64,000 nucleotides of DNA from Vanessa cardui (lineage: Eukaryota > Arthropoda > Insecta > Lepidoptera > Nymphalidae): assembly GCF_905220365.1 (NCBI RefSeq), contig NC_061127.1, positions 8,308,001 through 8,372,000 on the forward strand, read 5' to 3'. This document shows positions 9,815-24,800 of the stretch, piece by piece. Within the stretch, counting starts at the first letter, position 1, and each line of letters opens with the position of its first letter. The notes under the pieces are model-generated. The model made no database searches, had not been told where the DNA came from, and saw only the letters and a list, made by a program, of their open reading frames with translations. A program made the translations under genes and the position numbers.

Positions 9815-12800
9815 TCATAGACAATAGACGAAAGTCCAGTAAACAATGTTAAAGAATATAAAAAGGAGAGGAAACAGGAGGCGAGATCGCTTGTCTATCC
9901 AAGTTGCGATCTCTTGCGGGGTCATCTGAGTCCAAGTGTGGTGTTGGGGAGGCTCGTCAGATCCCTCGCTGCCGTTGTTGCGAGGCTGCCTGCCGCCCGA
10001 AGCTATGAGATCGTCGTAGCTCTGTGTTGTAATTGTTGGCAAGTTGAGGGCAGATGGGAAGCTCTGTTTTATTAAACAAAATTTATATATAATTACCTGA
10101 TGTCATAAAATAGTGATAAATAATTTATATTTGATTTGTTTTTCAGCTATAAGTAAATATAGTTATTGTCATTATTTACCTCTTCCAGTGCAGTGTATGC
10201 AATAAACAAGTAAAATGTTTAAGGTAAGTATTCAAGAAAATTGATATAAACACAAGTATTTTATTAATGTTACGGAAAAACTATTTTCAACATTAAGTGT
10301 GTTTCATAGCCAATGTTCTGGTTTGCCGTGTAATACTTAAGAATATTAATCGTCATTCATTAAAATACTTAAGAAAAACATTATAATAGCCAGTCAATAC
10401 TAGATAGTAGTGTGCAAACTTTTAATTTTGCGTATTGATTTAAACTTTTAAGGAATTTTATTATTTCTTATTGATGACTTATTCGTTCAGGTTGATTTTT
10501 TTTGAAGTAAGAAGAATGGTATATGGTTTTTCATATAACTCACATGTACAGTAAGGTAATTGTTGTATCCGGGCCCGGCAGGGTCGCTGCTGGTCTCCTG
10601 CTGCAGCGAGGAGCACGAGCGCGACTTGCTGAGCTGCGGAGACGACTCCCGCAGCTCCTTCTGCAGCTCCTTGCGCGCCAGTCGGGGCGTAAGCGTGCTC
10701 TTAAGAATGTACTTGCTGTTCACTTTCTTCAAATTAACAACTTTCCTATAAGAAATAAAAATAAAATTTACTATACGTTATTTTATAAGGTTATGATAAT
10801 TTTTTTTTATTTCGGTACGTAACCGCAAAATTTTCTCGTCATTGCCGTGCCCTTAGCCTCGGTTATTGCAGAGCCAGTCACCTGCCTGATGATTTCTGGC
10901 ACTAGGTCTTTGAAACGCAAAAAAACTCTTATTTGCAATTTCCAGACCTACGTTTAGAGATTCGCGTTAAAGGGTGTGTAAAACATACACATACATAACC
11001 ACAGGTAAAAAAGAGATATCATTTCAGTTCTCAAGCTTGATGGTTCATTGTTAATGTAACAAGTGGCCCATTTGAAGATCCGCCCATCCATGTCATAAAA
11101 ACAAATACAAAAGCGAATTTCGTTGACAATTTTAACGCACTCGAGTTAATAAGTTACTAACCAGCCAGCTATATGAGATGCCATATATTTGTTTAATAAT
11201 TATAACAAATACTAATGTTTTTTATCAAAATAGCAAATACAATTTTCGTATCTGTGCAAATATGTTATATAAGGCCAATACATAATCTTCAGATATTACA
11301 CTGACAATATTTAAGTGCTAAGTTTTATGTATATATAACTTGTATGACGAATATATATTCTTCTGTATTTCAATTATATTTTTCTGTATTTGTTCATATT
11401 TTTAAATGGTCTATTCCTGCTTTATGTTTTACATATAGAAGCATCTTAATAAAATGAATGCCGACTTACTTTCTGCGCCAAATAGTGTTAACGAACGCGA
11501 ACTCCACCAAGGCTGAGAAGATGAAGCCAATGCAACCAAGGAACCAGATCTCACTGGCTTTGATGTAGGAAACTTTAGGCAAAGTCTTCGCTTGTGATGA
11601 CGCAAGCGTGATAAATGACAGCATCGTACTCGTTCCTATAACGTAATAATTGTTTATTGGAAAATATTATAGGAAATTGTATGGGACCGACAGGATGAAG
11701 TTCTCCGAATAAAACACTTCTCACTATTTTGATACAAATGAGTCAATGTCTTCGGTTCAATTATATATTATTAATTAATCCTTATTTTAATCCAGTGTCG
11801 ATAAATTTATTTTTGATATTTTTATAACATTAAAATAATGTTTTAAATGACATACATGTAGAAAATACAAGAATATGAAGCGCCGGCAATGCACGGCATT
11901 ATTACAAAAATTATATGATATACCTAAATGTAATTCAAACACTACATCCCTCAAAAGTGCAAAAAACATTGGAACTGGTTCATTAGTTCCTGAAGTTATC
12001 ACCTACATACAAACATTTCACTTCAATCATCTTCTTCGTCTTATTTTAAGACGTTTAAAGTCTTATTTTTCGAAAAAGATTAATAAAGGTTCATCTCGTA
12101 TCATTTAGTTTTGACTTACCTAACGTTATTCTTGGTGCAGAAGCATCAGCTTGTAACCAAAACGTAACCCATGACATAGCAACTATCATCATTGAAGGGA
12201 TGAAATAATCCATGAGGTAGTAACCAACTTCTCGGCCCAATTTAAAGGTAAATTTCAATGCACTGTAGTTACCAGCTGAAAATAAAAATATTTTTTAAGA
12301 ATTCCCTAATAAAAATTAGATTATTAAATTACATTCACAAACATATAAAATGACATTACATCTACCTCCTAGGCGCATATTGACTATATCGCCTCTGACA
12401 ACGGACTCGTTCGTCCAAAAGTCTAGGAGAGAGTATTCAGTCAAATGTAACTCAGAAGAAAGTCGGACTGGATTTTCTTTTTCCCACATTAAACGTAAAA
12501 TAGAAGCGTTGTACTTCCCTGAAAATAGTTAATTTATATTTATTTCAAAAAAAAATATTGAATTTCAAAATTGAATTTGAAGTTTTCTTAATGTAAATAT
12601 TGTATGTAATTAAAACTCACAACTCTCTAGATTCATTGAACACTTTTGGTCGTCAAACGGAAATTTCTGGAGATTCATCCAACAGTATAGAACTGCTTGC
12701 ATTCGACGACTGAACAAAACCTCTCCATCAGGTGCTATTGAGATCAGCACATCCTTACTGTCGGTTCCCATGAGACTTGACGATTGTTCGTTTGACATGT

Positions 12801-15800
12801 ACAAATGGGGAACCCAAATTCGCTGCCGGAGATCGCTCTCTCCGATAATTTTCGTGCGTTCAGGTGAATATAAGGTGTAGGCAAGCCGCGCGTCCGTCCA
12901 TCTTAATTGTAGAAGGAAATGCAATTTGAAATTCTGTAAAAATACATCGTAATGGATTAAATTAAATTGAAATTTTGAAATATGTTTACAAATATATTTA
13001 AAGTGAAAATTAGAATAATTTAATTATTATGATTGTGCTTAAAAAGTGAAGTATTTTATTTTATATATATTGTCAGTATTAATTAAAATTACAAAGCGGT
13101 ACGGTGCGGTCATTTATATTAATAGAATATTCGCAGTTAATGCTATTTCTCTTGATAAGAATTAATATAGTGTGACAAAAAACAATAATAAAACTTATTG
13201 CATTCTTCGATTTTGAGAAGTTTGAAAAACTTCAAAAATTTGAAGATAACTTCTTCGTAGATATTAACAGGATCTACAAATCTAACGCGTTTTTGTGACT
13301 TTTACTTTTTTAAATATAAAAAAAAAATCTTATTACAAAAATATTTGCTTTATAAATTAACCTGATTCGGCATCAATAAATTAATTCTATACATTAACTA
13401 GTACTAACTAAGTACTTTCTAATTACTGATTAAATTTTTTGTTTTAATTAATTATTATACATATGATTATTTCCCTTACCAAATCGTGTGCTTCAGCGGG
13501 TTGTATAAAGTATACATAAGCGCTGGCATGTACATACACCACTTCTCCTGTCTGATAAGTAGGGAGGAGCAGACGGTCGTAGCGACACTCGTGGGCCAGG
13601 CGTGATAGGAACTCCGACTGCGTGTAGCTATCGCCCTTGTCGAGAGATGGACATTCCAACAAAGCATTCTGTCTGAAATGTACAAATAACAATAATAGTA
13701 CTTTTATTTTATATATAATAAAAAAACTAACAGTACCCATAAGTATTACAACTACAAGAGATATTAATTATACGTCCCATGGTGTGTGTGCTACATACCC
13801 TGGGAAATTAGGTATAATGTCCCTTGTGACATTGGCTCACTAACCTTTCGAATATGAATGGTTTATATCTAGCCAGATGGATTTTGACAAAATCCTTTAA
13901 AAGTACCAATAAGAATATTGTATTTTCATTCTGTTTTTATATGAGCACAAATTACGCAATATATTGAAACACCACAGCGGGTTGAGGATTGCTATGACTG
14001 TGATTATAAGAATAATAATTAAGTAAAAAAATAATATTTCTTTGCTTCTCCAATAAGTGTTTTATATCATTTTCCATAAAATACTTGTAGAGAATATTTT
14101 CTATACCGTTGTCGACACATGCTAGAAGGGTTCTGGCATCGTGCCTTCAACGAAGAATAGATGGCGCGTAAATCGTATCGGATTCATTAGCTACTAAACA
14201 GTATCAAACCTTAACTATTTTTACTGCATAGTAATAATAAGCTGTACGGAAATAACATAATTCACGAGCAGAAAGCAAATATTTATGACGTTATATTTTA
14301 ATATTGACATAATATGTTGTATCTCGGTAGCTATTCGGTTATTAAGTACTTATTCCAATAAAATAACTCAGTGTTTAGAGAAAGATGTTATTCTAAGTGA
14401 ATATATGGATTCATGGAGCTGCAAGGTCGAGGGAACCAACTACTAACGGCAACTATGCTAATATTTGTCGTTCTAGATAACACTGTGAACGAATTAACTG
14501 AGATATCAACGAGATTTGCTCTAAGATTAATCGTTAAGCTGCTTGCTACATGTGTACTATCTTCTTACGTATTTATGTTGGCGCAAAGTAGACATTAACC
14601 AGTATCCGCTTTTACCAGTTTACAAAACTTGTAAATATTGAAACCCTTACAAGCTATAACGTCACTGTAATTATTGAAATTAATTAAAAAATAAATAAAA
14701 CAGCCACGGATGTAGGGAGAAGTTTTTAATAATTCTTCATTATTGGTTTATCTTAGGAAAGATGGATTCTACTGATCTATGAACCTTAACTGTATGATAA
14801 TTGAGATGTAGTAGGAATGTAAAGTCGAATATTTCTCTTGCAAAAAAAACTATTATAATTTCGAATCTATAATCAACTAGGTGTGCCCGCAACATCGTTT
14901 GAATTTAACAAAAATTGTTGTTGTAGCCTTAGTTACATTATATGCCAGTGGAAGTCCCGTCTAAATCAGTTCAGCCGTAACCGGAACAAACAGACAGACA
15001 ACAAAAATAAAAAAACCTGGTAAATATCCCGTAATTAATAACTTTAATTATAAAAATAACCATGTTAATTTAAAATTGTATACAGACAGACATATTTTAA
15101 CTTAACGAATAAATTAATATGTATTTAGTAAAAAGATGTTAATTTAATATTGCAAAGAGACACTCAAATTTTATTATATGTATAGATTAACGCAACATAC
15201 TTATCTTCATTGGTACACAAAAGTTAAATAGTGTCAACCTCTTGAACAATTTTATTCACGGTGGTCAATGTCATGTAAGATGAGCCAACTACGCAGGAGA
15301 TATTATAGTGCACAGCTGCATTCATACTCTATTCTACCAGTCTCATAATCCAATGTTATAGCAAACCCTACATTACTGGCGACTCAGCTGTAGGATCAAC
15401 ACACTTTCTCTACGAGAGTTTTACACACTACAGAATTTCGACAAAAACATTATTTTTAGTGAGGAAAAGTGAAACTAACTTTTATATCGTTGGTTTAATG
15501 TCATAGGTGCTGTTTTCCTTTTTTATCATTAATGTTTGGATGAACAAGACAATTGTATCTACATATTTATCCAAAATCACTTTATAAACATTACGAGTTA
15601 GAGATTAAGCTTTGAAAATCATGTTAACTGGTGGTTTGCATTAGGTACGCATCGATTGTATTAATTTCCATTGATTAAGATGATGTTGCTCATTGATGAA
15701 GATCAATTATCGAAGTTTCAATTAAAATTTAAATTATATTATCGAGACAATTGTAAATATAGGACGATATGAATTGTAGATTTTGTCATTATGGGTTTAA

Positions 15801-18800
15801 TATGATACATATAATGTAGGTATTGTTTAAACGGAGTTCGTTACTGCACTACTGTAACCGTGTTTATATTTAAACACTTTGAATCTACCTACCTCATTGT
15901 TTCTGATAACATGGTATCATATTTAAATCATAGATACACAATATTTAATCCAAACACACGTATAAATTTAAACTTGCAGAAGATAGTATCTTTTTTTAAA
16001 TAAATACATGAAGTTGACTCATTATCATAAATTGTTCTAATGAATCACTGTACAGTATTTGTTGTAGGTAAGCCTTAACTATTTTTATTATCAAGATATA
16101 CTTTAAAATTGTGGACTGTTTTTAATAACGACTTTTCGATTATATAAAGAACATTTTTGCAATTCAATCTTTATTATGAATTAGTTTTACTGAAATGATA
16201 ATAGGTAGAGATATAATGTAGATAATGATACATAATTAAAACCTGAATGTTGTGCACCTATAAATAGAAATGTAATTAAAAATGAATTGATTTGGGCTTC
16301 GGTTTATTTAGATGTTGACTCAAGACGTTTTACAATATGGATAAAAATGTCATATTATTAATATACATATTTATCGTTGTAAAGCGTAGTCATTAGTTCT
16401 AATTGAATATATATGTTCATTTAACGAATGAGTTAAGATTTTTATACCGAATTTTCCCGTTATATTCTATATTTCGCAGCGGTAACAGCTTTGCATTTTT
16501 TATTTTTCAAATTGTATAAAATATCTTAAGTGTAGTGTATAAATTGATTGTTAGTTCTGTTACTGTTAAGCATTTATTGACTTACCCTATATTTACTAAC
16601 ACGATTAAAGTACCTAGTAAGATAATCATAAAATGTAGAACCTGATATGAATTATCTTCAAGTGCATGTGACTAAAGAACTGAGTAAAAATTTTGCAACT
16701 GCTACGTCGGTCTAGTGGCAAGCTTGTACTACTGCAGGACCGAACATTTTGGGTTTGAATACAGATTCGGACTGTAATAAGAAATTACGGTCCGAAGTCG
16801 AGATTGTCTCACACTGCTTCGAAAAACTTGTTAAAGTCATTAGTCCTGTATCTGATCCCTTAGTCTTACAAAGTGGGGAAAGAGACCCAATTTTTTGCAT
16901 TATAAAAATATCTATTACGGAATTGTTCTGTCTCAATAATAAATAACGAAAGCCAATTTAATTTCTATTTTAATTATATAAACATAGTTAACCCTTAATT
17001 TGTTATCTATTTTATTCTTACGTAGTTTTAAGTAGGTAACCTTACTTTAAGATGTGTGGTTAAAAAAAACATCGCTGATAGGTTTATTTTAATAGATGAC
17101 ATATATTTATGATTGCCGATCTATCTTCATTCCACACGCACACGCAAATTTGCTTCAGTTTATCTTATGAAAAAGGATACTATAAACTTTGTCATCACAT
17201 ATTATAATTAAAGTATGATAAGCCGTTAAATTAATAACTAACCGTTAAAATATAATTTTTCAAACAATTTTGTTTCGACCTTTAAATTAAGCAAATTACA
17301 CTTTATTAGTATATGCTATTTTCGAGTTTTTTTCATACACCTAAAAAGTTAATTAATTGTATATAAAATTTGTAGGTTTTTTCGTTTGACATATTTCAAG
17401 AAATTTCTTTGGAATAGGTTGTCTATAGATTCTTCTGGGTAAAAACAGTAAATATGTAATAGTATGTGTGCAATATTTTATTCAGCGATATTAATATAGT
17501 AGTAATAACATAAAAATAGTGTAACCTGACTATTAAGTTATATTTCTGTAATCAAACTTCGCGTAAATAAAGTTATAAAATGCAAATAATTATCAAGACT
17601 TACTTAAAGTATTGCGAACAGAGACTAATTGAAGATCATTATTAGTTTAATATATTTCATTAGGTACACATTGTAATAGGCTGTATCTGTAAAGTAAACG
17701 TCTCAAATAAAGTAGGTAAGGAATTTTCAATATTGTAATACCGATTTCATCTTAATTTAAAAATATACCTAACAATATACATACCTAAGTTAATAACGAA
17801 TCATGCTGCTTTAAGTAGTTTGTATAAAAAATTTAAATGTTAGTGCCACATTTCATTGTATCGTCGGTGAAGCGTGCCCGACTGATTGGGACTAATATTT
17901 TTTTCATACATTTGTATTTATAATATTGATTTTTATATATTAGAGATGTTTTTCCTAAAAATCATATGAGTATGCGTAAGGTATTAGAATCCAACCCACA
18001 TCGTTGTGCCGAGGGTCCTATCTGTTTAGTATTCCGATCGCGAAATATCGAAGCCTTTACCTTAATCACTAGGTCATTGATTCAGGAAATCGAATTTGGG
18101 TATAGTGATTTTTGATTTCAATCGATCATCCTTCATGTTAAATAAGGTCGAGATCACTTGACGAAGCACGCGCAGCCATCTGCATCAAAATAGATTAACG
18201 CTCTTTTCTTTGAAAAGATATTGTTACGCTGACACTATTCACTTGTAATATGACTTGCCTGATATGCATAAACTATTGTCTTATAGCATTTAAAACAAAG
18301 ACATCGTCCTTGCTTTTTGTCATTAATATAAATATAGTACCTATCTACCGTTATAATAAAAAGACGCCATTGAATTAAGACGTAGCAAAGGCATCTTTGT
18401 ATGTTTTTGGAAGTGGAATTAAATTAAAATCAAGTTAGTTAACTATGTACTATGTTAAATATATTTATTCACTTTGAATATTATAACTAGTATTTTTAAG
18501 CACCTTTGTTTTGGGTTATTTAAAATAATAATAATAATAGCAGTGTATTTATTTTTATGGAATCCATTTAGTTCACATTTTCATCAAGTTACTGGTTCTG
18601 GGAACAAAACGACACAGTTAAACTGCGATAAATACAAGTAGGTACTTTAACATCTACTTAGCTTCATGGCTACTTTTTATTTCGTGATACTTTGGCAAGG
18701 ATACACGACATATATCACATAACGTAACGACTACTAATCAAGAGTAGATAAGTCTAAGGAAAAATAAAACATTAAACGAATGAAAAATTAACCAAATACA

Positions 18801-21800
18801 GATTATATTTAAACATTTTAAATATAAAAGTCTTGGAGAGTATTACCTACTTATTAAATAAACTCAAATTATTTTATAACCATTAATTAAGTTTCGATGA
18901 TGAGGCTACCTAGATAGATGAGGACGTAATAACTATAAATTCAAATATAAATAGAAAGAAGATATTTTTATAACATAAATACTAAGGAATTTTTTAACGA
19001 AATTGACAAAAAAAAGTATTTGAATTAACTTACTGTCTAGATATAAGTATTTCAAGTTCAACTACATTGTAAAAAATTCGATTACCTACCTACCACCACT
19101 AATCGAAACACTATTAGCAAGAGGCGATGGTCGGTCTACCTTGACCCTGGTTGTGTTGTGACTACGGCGCACCTCAGTCATGTGATCGACGACGTCGCAG
19201 ATTCTCAATTAATCTAACCAATCGAGAGGCCAAAGAACGGCTTTAATAACAATTTTCTCCTCACTATCAATCTGATCTTAACTAATTTCGTGAATAAAAG
19301 TTTAATTAGTCTTTTTTTACTACTTCTTTTATTTTATTTAATGTATTGTATCGAATAAAATAAATTGATTTATTTAACAACTAACATTTCGATTATTTTG
19401 TACTTTTGTTTATGTCAGGTAGATAACTATGATGGTTAATGACACAAATACATACATACTATGTAAAAAGTTTTACACTGTTCAAAAATATAAACATGAA
19501 AAGTCTTTAAGTTTAATCCTTGCCTTTATATTAGCCATAATTTATGCTGTAGGTATCATTTTGTGACCTAAACGTAACTGAATTGCAATAAAAACACCTT
19601 GGTCGTTATAATCTATTATGCATTTAATGCATTAATGGGTTGAGGTTAGGCCTAATAACCTATCATTACTTGCACTTAAATTAATTATAAAAAAATATTT
19701 ACATACAATATGTGAAGAGATTTTTATCATGCATCTGAAATTTCGGAGAGAGAGAATCTCAAATAAACGACAATGACAGACTATCGATGATTTTGCACCT
19801 TCGAAATAATGTGTTTTACAAATAACTTAAACCTTCACACCAGATTGAATTTGTTTTCGATATTCTACAAATTTCCTGGTAATACTTAATTTAACCCTCC
19901 GCACCTGTTATCGTTTACGAAAATTATTTGTAACATTTAAAAATGATCTATAAATTTAATTTAATTTACCTTATCGAATCAGAAATTTCCATTCATGGTT
20001 AGTGATCGTTCTTCGTTCATTAGAATTTTATTGGAGACTTGAACCTATACCTACAAAGAGATAAATAGCTACTCATTACAAATAAACATGGACCAATTCC
20101 ACCACCTAGAAATGTCTTTTGTGAAAAAGTAACAATAAGGTCAAACAAGCTTCCTTACTGCAACGTTTTAATTAACAAAAGAACATTTTTTGTAAGTAAT
20201 TATTTGTTTATTTTATAAAGTACCTACATGGATCCTATATTTAATAAGTTAACAACTTTTTACATGTTAGAACCCAATGATATAGATATGTGTTTTAAAA
20301 GTTAACGACAGTTTTAAAAAATAATCTGGTAAATGACAATAATTTCTTTTAATATTCATTTAAATAAAACTGAACAATAATTCCTTGTATGATACAGTTC
20401 AAAATTTTTTTGAGACTTAACATTGACGTAAATTACGGAATGTTGTGTCTAACAATTACAGAGATTTATCGGACCGTGTCTTAAGACGTTCTTGTGACTT
20501 TTTAGTAACAGTCCTATAATTACAATTAGGATTCTGATTTATGGTTTATCGTTCATTCCAACATTACTTTATGAGAGCTCACTGTTGTGGGTAATATAAT
20601 GTTATAAATAGCAAAAAGAGTCTTCTTTTAATTCCAAACATTTTCCGGTATTTTACAAGGATTTCCGCTTTCGCTTTAATCCTAGTTTAAAAGGTAAATT
20701 ATATTACAAATTTAAATTACAAATAGTAATTGGAATTTGCATTTGGAACTCACAAGAATTGTTATATAAAAGTAGATAGAGCCATCTACGTGTCCATTTT
20801 GATATACGTAATTTGATTTCCAATCGCAAATAATTTCAAAATTTATTAAAATTTTATTGTTTAAACTTAAATAAATTACAGTGATTTTATTAAATGAAAA
20901 AATCATTACTTTCGATAATATTTTAGGCAGGCCTATAGACATAAATATAATGATGAATTATCATGTTAGAAAAATTAGAGTAAGTTATTAGTTTTACATG
21001 TTATAGATGTAGCGTTAATAGAAAAGGACATCAGCGAAGTCGAAATAAATATTTGATAAGAGCGCTCACAACCGTTAGTATAGGGTATCCATTTTAGGGT
21101 AATATTCTTAAATGGAGATGAAATTCATAAAAATACCATTTCTATTACTTTTTGTTTTAATGACGTCGTGAAAATCTTTTTTCGCTATGTTCAATAACTG
21201 GCGATGATGTCATCTCGACCGAATATGGCCACGGCAGCTAATCTCAAGAAAGACTTTCTGTTCCCTCACTATTATAATCCGATGAAACGGTAAATCCGAT
21301 AATATCGAAAAGAGTACACGCGCAAAAGTCTTACATACTTTACGAAGCACGGCAGTGTACACACTTCCAACGTTCAGACTTCTGGGATGTTATTGAAAAA
21401 AAATTGGTAGAGTAGCGCAATAACTTCTTATAGATTTGGAACCAAGATCTCGGAATCTGCGGCCACTGAACCAACGAAGCTTGCTATTACCAAAATCTTA
21501 AAAATCTACCTTCGTTAATGTTTCGACACCGCCTATGGTATGTAACATAACATAGATAATTTACAACTGGGATAGTATTCGTACATCTGACGTCAAAACA
21601 CTCCGTCTCTACACGTATTTGATTTATGGTTCATCATTACAATAATATCCTTTCAATAAATAAAATAATTAGTGTAAATAACAAACATTTAAAAACAAAT
21701 TACGCTATAATATGTATTTTGTTTGAGGCAACACATATATGAGATAGTTAGTAGATAGTTGAAGTGTTAAACCATTGTTTAGATACAGTGCCTTATAAAT

Positions 21801-24800
21801 TTTCAGCTCTTCTCACTTTTGAAGAGCATATCCCAAACCATTGGCAGATTTTTGATAATCCGAAAGTTTATTTATTCAAAATACATAACTTAATCTTGGT
21901 ATTACACACAGGATAAATATTAAAGTAACTTTCAACCGGAACAGTGATACGCGCAGCAAGTTATATTAATATCTACTACTGCCAAAATATTTTAAATCAC
22001 CGGGGTGAGATGATGGTAGCCATATATAACTTGCAGATTTCCATATTAACGTAAATACCGCAGTGTTTGAGCAGACAATTGTGTGTGACTCATTTAGTTA
22101 TATATTGTAGGTCGACAATTGACATATAATATTAATGTATAATAAAAAAAAGAAAACTTGAAAATGCACGGACGGAAGTTGGCTTTTGGAGGAACAAATT
22201 ATCTAATCGATATAAATATAAAAATTTAATCAAATTGTAATATTTACTTAAACATTAAAAAAAAAAAAATATTTTTAATAAATTATACTGTCTTCACTTG
22301 AAATACAAATTAGGTGCTAAATAATAAAATCGCTTGAAAGTAAAGTAATCATAGTTTGTACAAATCAAGTTTATAGCGTATCCGAAAATGCTGCTGTTTT
22401 GAAGGCGGAAAGATGACATTACACCGTACTTCTATTCTTGGCACCAAATGATACTGACCAGGAATTAAACTGACAATTTTCAATTAAGTTTCACGTAGCT
22501 AATGAACTATTTCGCTTTTAACCTAAAACTACTTAAACCATTATCAATGTGTCATCTTTATATTAGCCAGAACTAGATAGCTCCTAGTTTATCTATATTG
22601 ATTAAATAATCTTAAGTACCTACTTACTTCCACTTACATCTTAATAAAATAATTAATAATAAATTAGCTGGTCTTGGTTGTTCTTACTATTTTTAATTGC
22701 AGTTGATTATTTTAGTGTACATGAGAAAATAATTTTATGATAAATTTAAATGCCAGACGCCACTGGCCTTATCAACCTAATTAACAGATTAGTATCTCAC
22801 GTAAGATAATCTGATAAGCATTTGATGATCTTAATCCTTGGGTTTGCTGTAAAAATTTAGTATACGAAATATTATTTAGGGGCACTTTAGTGTTCTATTT
22901 CCATCTAAATTAAATTTCATATATTTAACTGTGTTTTTTTATTATAGAAAAATTGTTCAGTATATTATTTAAAAAAATAAAGCGTTTTTAAATATTTCAA
23001 GACATGTGAAGTCATACTTTTGCTAGTGAATGATTGATACATATTATTTCTTATAATTTTAATCATTGTTAAATGAAAACTAACTAACTTATTATTAGTT
23101 TAAAATAATATCAACATCGTTTTCATGATAAAGCAATTATTCCGTTTGTTTAAGAAACTTAATATTGATTTTTAGCTTTAACAATCGTTAATTATGAACC
23201 TGTTAATGAGTTAGCTCGTGACCATACCTCATTATTGTCACAATAGCATCAATGATACTTAAAACAGCGTGACGGAAGACGTGCACCTCTTTTATTTTAT
23301 GCAAAACAAAACAAAAAATTAAACAGCCTGAAGGCTGGTCAATAATATTAAATATAAATTTATTAAAAAAAGATTTTGCAAAAGATTATGAAGAAGACAG
23401 TATTGGAACTGAAATGACATGGATTAATTAGTTAATTAAAGATTTTTGATAATTTTGAATCAATCAAAAAATTGATATCTAAAAATTCCTTGATAATAAT
23501 TTAATTAATATATTTTTGTAACATGATTTTAATAATTTAATAAAAAATCTGACTGCTTAAGGCATAAATTACGTTTTAGTATACATTAATAAGTATTTTT
23601 GATTGAAAAAAATAATAACAACAAGGTGTTTTTTTTATCAAATGGGACGAAATTACGGCTTAGGTAGAGGGGAGGCTTCTCAATCAAGAATAGTTAACTG
23701 CGAAGGCATATAGCAAACAGCCAACACGAATGCGCTCGAGAAATGTTCTAGATCTGAAGTGCATCTAGGGAATAAATTATTTTACTCTTATCTGTACGGA
23801 TAAAATCAAAAACAGTCTTAGGTATAGGATAATTGTGAAGATAGAAGTGTTATCTGCCAGTCCTGACTGGTTACTGGGTGTTACTTGATATTTCTTCACA
23901 TTGATCTATTTTTTCAACTCAGCACAACATGACCTATAGTCGTACAGTGGGTATGCTCGACTCTACCAAAGACAAGGTAGTGGCTAGATAGGGATAGAGT
24001 ACTAATAATAAAATTAATAATATATGTATTTTATATTAAAATACTTATACTTTTATATACTATTTAACATTAGGTATACAAGAAACTTCTCGCCTTTAAA
24101 GCATTTGAGAAACATATGGTGATTTTGCATAAGTAGGTAGCTATCGCTCTAATTATGATAAATAATGATTTTAGTTACGCCATTGAGTAAAGCCTTTGAA
24201 GCAAAATTTGTTACATTTTCGTATTCTTTAAGATCTCGTTACAAAATTTAATGTAAGGTAAATGTTATTTACATTTATTTTTACTTAAAGAAATGTCAAT
24301 CTATATATCTATATAGCTACCGATGGATAGATACATCAAATTATTAAAAGTGATCGTGATATCTATTAATATTTTGTATTACGTCTTGTGTTAGGTCCTA
24401 CACCCATCAATCGTACATTTGCGTCGCTCTACAACCTATTGTTTAATAACACCTAAGTACGTGTTGTAAATAATCTGTATTGGGTACACAAAATAATTGA
24501 CATTAAAATAGCGTTCGCAAATTTTAATAAAAGATAAATTAAATACGCCCAAGTTTTCATCGACTACGTAACATAATAATTGTGATGAAAGTAAAAAATA
24601 CGTAAAGTAATAAATACGTGCTCATATTATATATCCAGAAATTATGTACTTTGTAAAAACTATATTCTAAATAAAAAAATAGAAATATACAATCAGATAA
24701 ATTGATTTTCATAAAATTTTAGTACATCACTTAAGACCTCTTGATACTTGTTTAAAACATGTGTGTAGTGTGTACCCACAGGTTCATTTTTATTGCTGTT

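Noticed and set aside
14413..14598. 61-codon ORF in receptor intron 1
   Set aside because: It has no splice sites matching receptor phases and no similarity to channel domains; it is consistent with chance.
16712..16946. Overlapping ORFs on both strands
   Set aside because: The region has SINE-like A and B boxes; no protein similarity is apparent.
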